From the IMG/VR virus record IMGVR_UViG_3300004804_000029, positions 1-24,513 of that record: 24,513 bases of DNA; one strand, given 5' to 3'. Shown here piece by piece: positions 21,844 through 24,513 of this stretch. The position numbers and the translations under genes are program-made. Origin of the DNA: a virus. Under the pieces are notes generated by a model. It was not told the DNA's origin, ran no database searches, and saw nothing but the letters and a program-made list of their open reading frames with translations. The first letter of the stretch is position 1. Each line of letters begins with the position of its first letter.

Positions 21844-22937
21844 TAAAATGCACCTAATAAAATTGTTTCTTCATTGATACGACCGTTTGGATTAGTAGGC
21901 TTTGTCGTTAAGGCTTTTGTTGCTGCACCTAACGCACGCTTACCAATCTGAGTATCTTTAAAGAACTTCTCAGGATTCCTAAGAGTCCATGTCCATGACT
22001 TAGCGATACTATAATTGATGATCGTAGTACCTTTGACTGATAGGATGTCTGAATCATCTGCAGCATACACAGTCAACTTACGATACTTAATATTATACAC
22101 CCATAATTCTTTAGCGCCAACGATCTCTGCTGGATTGATAGACTTAAGGTTTAATAAATCATGCTTAAACATATACTTAAGCTTCTTAACTATGATAGCA
22201 GGAGGCTTAGCTTTTACTACTCTCGGCTTCTTAACAGAAACTTGGTGTTGAGCACAATCATCTACGATAGATTGGATAGCAGCTCTAAATCGTTTAAGTT
22301 CAGTCTTAGTGAAGAATGAATAGCCTTCAACGAGTTGTTCATCTTTGCCTTCAAGCGCTTCATCGATCTCATCGACGTTAAGCTTATAGTAATCACCGAT
22401 CTTTTTAGCCACCATGCCTGATATATTATTAGATAATAGGTGTGCTTTAGTATTAAAGTCCCATACTTTTGAATGGATAAACTTATCGATAGCATAGTCG
22501 ATGTCTTCAGATGCTGCACGAGCTGCTTCAGCTACACGTTTATCTATAGAGATGACTGATGCTTTAGGACGAGGATCCTCTTCAGGCTTAACATAAGAAT
22601 AACATTCATATAGAGAGTCAAGCTTATCTTGTATGCCTTGCTTATCTTTGTCAGATAAGTATTCACCTCTATTAAGGATGGTGATCAATGATCCTAAAGA
22701 TAAGAACTCATAGTCTGGTGCTTTGGATAAGACGTCATAATACTTCTTATTAGTCTTCTTAAGATAGTTAAGGACGACCTTAGCACGTTCACTATTGTCC
22801 ATATTAAGGTTATAGTATCCTAATGCTTTCATCAGAGATGTGCGATACTCGTCTTGTGTTACCACAGGAGCACCATCACCTCGGCCTTTAGCAATAGCTT
22901 TTTCTTGCCATTCTTTGGTTGGTTTTTTAGTCTTCAT
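21843..22937 (-). CDS. Conserved phage protein of unknown function in the replication block
   Basis: 364 aa. No catalytic motif is recognised. Notable parts are the start KPTKEWQEKAIAKGRGDGAP, a helical middle including EYLSDKDKQGIQDKLDSLYE and RVAEAARAASEDIDYAID, and a basic linker (SVKKPRVVKAKPPAIIVKKL). Near the C-terminus a beta-rich part reads AKELWVYNIKYRKLTVYAAD and KGTTIINYSIAKSWTWTLRN. It lies between dsbA and rnh, suggesting a role in DNA metabolism or late transcription. The -10 of a promoter-like site ends 6 nt before the ATG and no Shine-Dalgarno is seen, so it may be translated from a leaderless message. Confidence 0.75.
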   Translation of the reverse strand: MKTKKPTKEWQEKAIAKGRGDGAPVVTQDEYRTSLMKALGYYNLNMDNSERAKVVLNYLKKTNKKYYDVLSKAPDYEFLSLGSLITILNRGEYLSDKDKQGIQDKLDSLYECYSYVKPEEDPRPKASVISIDKRVAEAARAASEDIDYAIDKFIHSKVWDFNTKAHLLSNNISGMVAKKIGDYYKLNVDEIDEALEGKDEQLVEGYSFFTKTELKRFRAAIQSIVDDCAQHQVSVKKPRVVKAKPPAIIVKKLKYMFKHDLLNLKSINPAEIVGAKELWVYNIKYRKLTVYAADDSDILSVKGTTIINYSIAKSWTWTLRNPEKFFKDTQIGKRALGAATKALTTKPTNPNGRINEETILLGAF

Positions 22938-22943
22938 AATAAG

Positions 22944-22972
22944 ATACTACCATAATAATTAATTAAAGTAAA
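22944..22972 (-). promoter_or_regulatory. Promoter of the TxTACw-17-TATAAT family (variant -10)
   Basis: Minus strand: TTTACT (22972-22967), 17-nt spacer beginning TTAATTA, -10 TAGTAT (22949-22944). The predicted start coincides with the ATG at 22937. It would drive the 364-aa gene, rnh and the conserved gene after it. Confidence 0.6.
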
Positions 22973-22973
22973 A

Positions 22974-23231
22974 TTATTCTGCTTCTTGGTTTGTAACTGT
23001 TTGATAGATCGTTTCAAATTCATCATTAAGAGCTACTTCTTCGTTGAAGTTTTGTCTATGATATGTATTAGCAAGCTTAGCTAATGTCTTTTTAGGGATC
23101 TTAAACTCGTCATAAAGGTTCTTAAGTACTTCTTTAACAAAGTCCTTCTCAGCCTCTACACGTGTCATTGAATCAGATATCTCGTTAAGAGCACCTTTGA
23201 TTTTCTTTTTGTCTTCTTCAAGTAATTGCAT
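22974..23231 (-). CDS. dsbA: DsbA-like double-stranded DNA-binding protein
   Basis: 85 aa from MQLLEEDKKKIKGALNEIS; T4 DsbA is 89 aa. The C-terminal two thirds follow T4 DsbA by eye: EAEKDFVKEVLKNLYDEFKI, KKTLAKLANTYHRQNFNEEV and EFETIYQTV correspond to T4's KDIRIRAKDELGV, FNRLLALYHKDNR and EEVVELYDTVF. T4 DsbA binds DNA near late promoters and enhances late transcription. GGAGAT precedes this ATG. The frame stays open further upstream into the tRNA, but that part is RNA, not protein. In T4, dsbA adjoins rnh; here a 364-aa gene separates them. Confidence 0.7.
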   Translation of the reverse strand: MQLLEEDKKKIKGALNEISDSMTRVEAEKDFVKEVLKNLYDEFKIPKKTLAKLANTYHRQNFNEEVALNDEFETIYQTVTNQEAE

Positions 23232-23350
23232 ATTATCTCCAAAATTAAAATGACGTGCCGGGGAGCCCTTGGGGTAGGACACGTTTGCTGCTTTGCTAAT
23301 GAGTATTGTACCGCGATCGCTCGCCTCCATCAAGTTCTCATTATATAAAT
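23232..23350 (-). ncRNA. GC-rich gene-free segment after the tRNA, possible structured RNA
   Basis: About 120 nt between the tRNA CCA end and dsbA, visibly richer in G and C than the surrounding genes. A strong hairpin at 23253-23284 pairs ACGTG and CC with GG and CACGT (one bulged base) around a 17-nt C/G-rich loop. The palindrome GCGATCGC lies near 23313-23320. It may be part of the transcript processed with the tRNA. It is also open as a protein frame fused to dsbA, but its composition is unlike the genes here. Confidence 0.4.
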
Positions 23351-23427
23351 TGGTGGGCCCACATGGACTCGAACCATGAACCAAAGGATTATGAGTCCTC
23401 TGCTCTAACCAACTGAGCTATAGGCCC
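23351..23427 (-). tRNA. tRNA with CAU anticodon, probably tRNA-Ile2 (alternatively tRNA-Met)
   Basis: A full 77-nt cloverleaf on the minus strand: acceptor GGGCCTA/TGGGCCC, D arm GCTC/GAGC, anticodon arm GAGGA-CTCATAA-TCCTT (anticodon CAU), T arm CATGG-TTCGAGT-CCATG, discriminator A and an encoded CCA end. The acceptor has C4-G69 and C5-G68, features used by TilS to recognise tRNA-Ile2, and looks like tRNA-Ile bodies; this favours the AUA-reading Ile2 form, as carried by T4. An elongator tRNA-Met cannot be excluded. Confidence 0.95.
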
Positions 23428-23494
23428 CTTTTTAAAGTGCACTAGGTAAAATAGAGGTACCCTTAGTTTGACCCCTCTAATGCACTTTAAAAAG
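23428..23494. repeat. 14-bp inverted repeat forming a long hairpin directly before the tRNA
   Basis: CTTTTTAAAGTGCA (23428-23441) and TGCACTTTAAAAAG (23481-23494) are perfect inverted repeats. The 39-nt loop contains a further 6-bp stem (TAGAGG 23452-23457 with CCTCTA 23474-23479). One arm touches the tRNA 5' end, so it may be a processing site or a terminator/antiterminator between the structured RNA and the tRNA. Confidence 0.7.
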
Positions 23495-23577
23495 ACTCTA
23501 CAACGTGCGTATCCACACTGACCCGCGGAAGCTGACCATGGATAGTCCGCATATATGTATTAAGTGGCGTAGAGTCT
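23493..23577 (-). ncRNA. Candidate structured RNA closed by a 9-bp stem and followed by T5
   Basis: AGACTCTAC (minus 23577-23569) pairs perfectly with GTAGAGTCT (23501-23493), and on the minus strand five T follow the stem. Inside, GCGGA (23550-23546) pairs with TCCGC (23529-23525), and GTGT/GCAC can close a small hairpin near 23508-23521. This gives a three-way-junction layout. There is no protein gene in this stretch and it lies directly upstream of the tRNA in the same orientation. I do not recognise it as a known RNA family. Confidence 0.5.
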
Positions 23578-23583
23578 AAGCCG

Positions 23584-23841
23584 TTAAATAGCTTGAACTG
23601 ATATTACTGACTCAAGTCTGAATGATCTCCAACCTTGGTTTTCAGTATCAAATACTCGTAACACTTCCTTCGAAGGCTCTTTATCAGATACATTCTTTGG
23701 TTGATGTTCATCGGGTATGTTTGTCAACGTACAAAGCATCGTTCTCTCTGTGCCATCCACTTTTTTAAACACAACTCTAACATCACCGGTGATCAGTTGT
23801 TTATAAACATGATCATAAAACTGTTCATCATTTAATATCAT
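23584..23841 (-). CDS. Small WYL_2/DUF2693-like protein
   Basis: 85 aa from MILNDEQFYDHVYKQLI. VRVVFKKVDGTERTMLCTLT, then LRVFDTENQGWRSFRLESVI matches the pattern of the small DUF2693 (WYL_2) family common in T4-like phages: a beta-barrel domain of unknown role, related by fold to WYL sensing domains. The ATG overlaps the stop of the preceding gene (TAATG). A longer reading from 23868 is possible but would overlap that gene. Confidence 0.65.
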   Translation of the reverse strand: MILNDEQFYDHVYKQLITGDVRVVFKKVDGTERTMLCTLTNIPDEHQPKNVSDKEPSKEVLRVFDTENQGWRSFRLESVISVQAI

Positions 23842-23987
23842 TAGTCTTCTCCATAACCTGGACCCCATGAATGAGGATCCACTAAACTGTTTAATAATTC
23901 TTGCTCTTCTAATGAAACTTCGTCCTCATCAATAGGATCTGGGGTTTCATACATACGACCTTTTTTAATGCCTTTTACATTTAACAT
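23841..23987 (-). CDS. Very small acidic protein of unknown function
   Basis: 48 aa from MLNVKGIKKGRMYETPDPID; the rest is acidic (EDEVSLEEQELLNSLVDP then HSWGPGYGED). A longer form starting at 24023 (60 aa) is equally open. The promoter-like TATAAT at 23994-23999 lies within that longer form and predicts a transcript starting at the 23987 ATG, so the shorter form is preferred. No family recognised. Confidence 0.55.
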   Translation of the reverse strand: MLNVKGIKKGRMYETPDPIDEDEVSLEEQELLNSLVDPHSWGPGYGED

Positions 23988-23993
23988 GATGTC

Positions 23994-24022
23994 ATTATAC
24001 CCCTTTTTTGATTTATTGTACA
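23994..24022 (-). promoter_or_regulatory. Promoter of the TxTACw-17-TATAAT family (divergent spacer)
   Basis: Minus strand: TGTACA (24022-24017), 17-nt spacer, TATAAT (23999-23994), then 6 nt to the ATG at 23987. The spacer starts ATAAATC instead of TTAATTA. It would drive the small genes, the structured RNA, the tRNA and dsbA. Confidence 0.5.
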
Positions 24023-24029
24023 TATATTT

Positions 24030-24434
24030 TTACCATGAGCTCGTATAAAATACTTCTTCACCGCGAGCAAAAGCTTCTCGAGCCTTTTTGATAAACTCAA
24101 TGTCTGCAGCTTTATCATCTTCGTCAAACCTCGAGTCATTACCAAAGAAGAAACCTTCGGTCTCTGGTAACTCATTGTTGAGTACCACAGACTCAATATA
24201 ATTGATGTCAGCCTCGGTGAGTTCCATCTCGATGCCATTAAAAGGTATCGCACGTTCCTGTTCAAAGTCTTCAGGATACTCATCACGCATCCATTGAGGG
24301 ATAGGTTGACCCTTGTCGTTCCACATGTCTTCTAATAGACCATGAAGAGCGTTGTGTTTTCTCCAGTATTGGAGTTCGATTGCTTTTGACTCCTTTTCTT
24401 TAGCGCGACTGTACGCGTACATATCTAAACCCAT
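24030..24434 (-). CDS. Conserved phage protein of unknown function (MGLDMYA family)
   Basis: 134 aa. The start MGLDMYAYSRAKEKES and ELQYWRKHNALHGLLEDMW are typical of a small protein found in many phages and some bacteria. Later parts include WMRDEYPEDFEQERAIPFNG and GNDSRFDEDDKAADIEF. Function unknown. The stop of the gene upstream lies 2 nt before the ATG. Confidence 0.7.
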   Translation of the reverse strand: MGLDMYAYSRAKEKESKAIELQYWRKHNALHGLLEDMWNDKGQPIPQWMRDEYPEDFEQERAIPFNGIEMELTEADINYIESVVLNNELPETEGFFFGNDSRFDEDDKAADIEFIKKAREAFARGEEVFYTSSW

Positions 24435-24436
24435 GA

Positions 24437-24513
24437 TTAAGCAGCCTTTCTTTGTTTGTTTAAATAATCGAACATGATAGCTTTAGCACAGTTCATGAAC
24501 TGACGAGCTTCGT
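24437..24513 (-). CDS. 3' end of an unidentified gene, cut by the window edge
   Basis: The last 24 complete codons are open on the minus strand and end with a stop just before the next ATG: EARQFMNCAKAIMF, then DYLNKQRKAA. Basic C-terminus. Too short to identify. Confidence 0.4.
   Translation of the reverse strand, partial: EARQFMNCAKAIMFDYLNKQRKAA

Noticed and set aside
23232-23384. N-terminal extension of the DsbA-like protein reading through the GC-rich segment and part of the tRNA
   Set aside because: It would translate the 3' part of a perfect tRNA, and a GGAGAT ribosome site precedes the internal ATG at 23231.
1-24513. CRISPR array, insertion sequence or integrase/attachment site
   Set aside because: No regularly spaced repeats, transposase-like or integrase-like gene was seen.

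Overview
This window looks like part of the genome of a T4-like myovirus with low GC content. The evidence is a set of T4 core genes packed with overlapping stops and starts: baseplate gp5, a gp27-like hub, gp53 and gp48; head completion gp4; small terminase gp16; gp26; a tape-measure protein; and the replication and late-transcription genes gp32, gp59, gp33, dsbA and rnh. Sequence style (gp32 without a zinc site, Asp/Asn hydroxylase-like genes, an FmdB-like small protein, a PD-(D/E)XK nuclease) resembles marine T4-like phages of the cyanophage/pelagiphage kind. No photosynthesis or host-specific gene in the window fixes the host.

Layout: (1) 1-5290, minus strand: baseplate operon (partial gene, gp5 hub/spike with a C-terminal peptidase, gp27-like, gp53, gp48). 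(2) 5291-5335: short divergent promoter region with late-type TATAAATA elements. (3) 5336-10543, plus strand: gp4, a possible gp2, a tail-tube-fold protein (gp54-like), an EF-hand membrane protein, gp16, gp26 with a -1 frameshift extension, and the tape measure, closed by a bidirectional terminator at 10543-10568. (4) 10554-13208, minus strand: an Asp/Asn beta-hydroxylase-like gene, then gp32, gp59 and gp33. (5) 13262-20396, minus strand: accessory block with a ClpP-like protease, SleB-like and GH19 cell-wall hydrolases, a PD-(D/E)XK nuclease, small membrane proteins, a second hydroxylase-like gene, a 2OG-Fe(II) oxygenase-like gene and a zinc metalloprotease-like gene. (6) 20526-23231, minus strand: a conserved phage protein, RNase H, a 364-aa unknown and DsbA. 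(7) 23232-23583: a gene-free RNA island holding a CAU tRNA, a 14-bp inverted repeat and a structured RNA candidate. (8) 23584-24513, minus strand: small conserved phage genes, the last one cut by the window end.

How the genes work together: the first two blocks build and assemble the tail and baseplate and finish and package the head. The gp32/59/33 and dsbA/rnh blocks serve replication, helicase loading and late transcription. The most notable signals are (a) a dnaX-like -1 frameshift site joining gp26 to a C-terminal extension just before the tape measure, (b) six copies of a promoter-like motif with an invariant 17-nt spacer, several placed so that transcription would begin at the start codon, (c) the RNA island around the tRNA, (d) a gp5 whose lysozyme domain has lost its catalytic half and which carries an M15 peptidase instead, and (e) a T4-like hairpin plus late promoter in the gp32 leader. 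All homology statements come from reading motifs by eye; no database search was possible.
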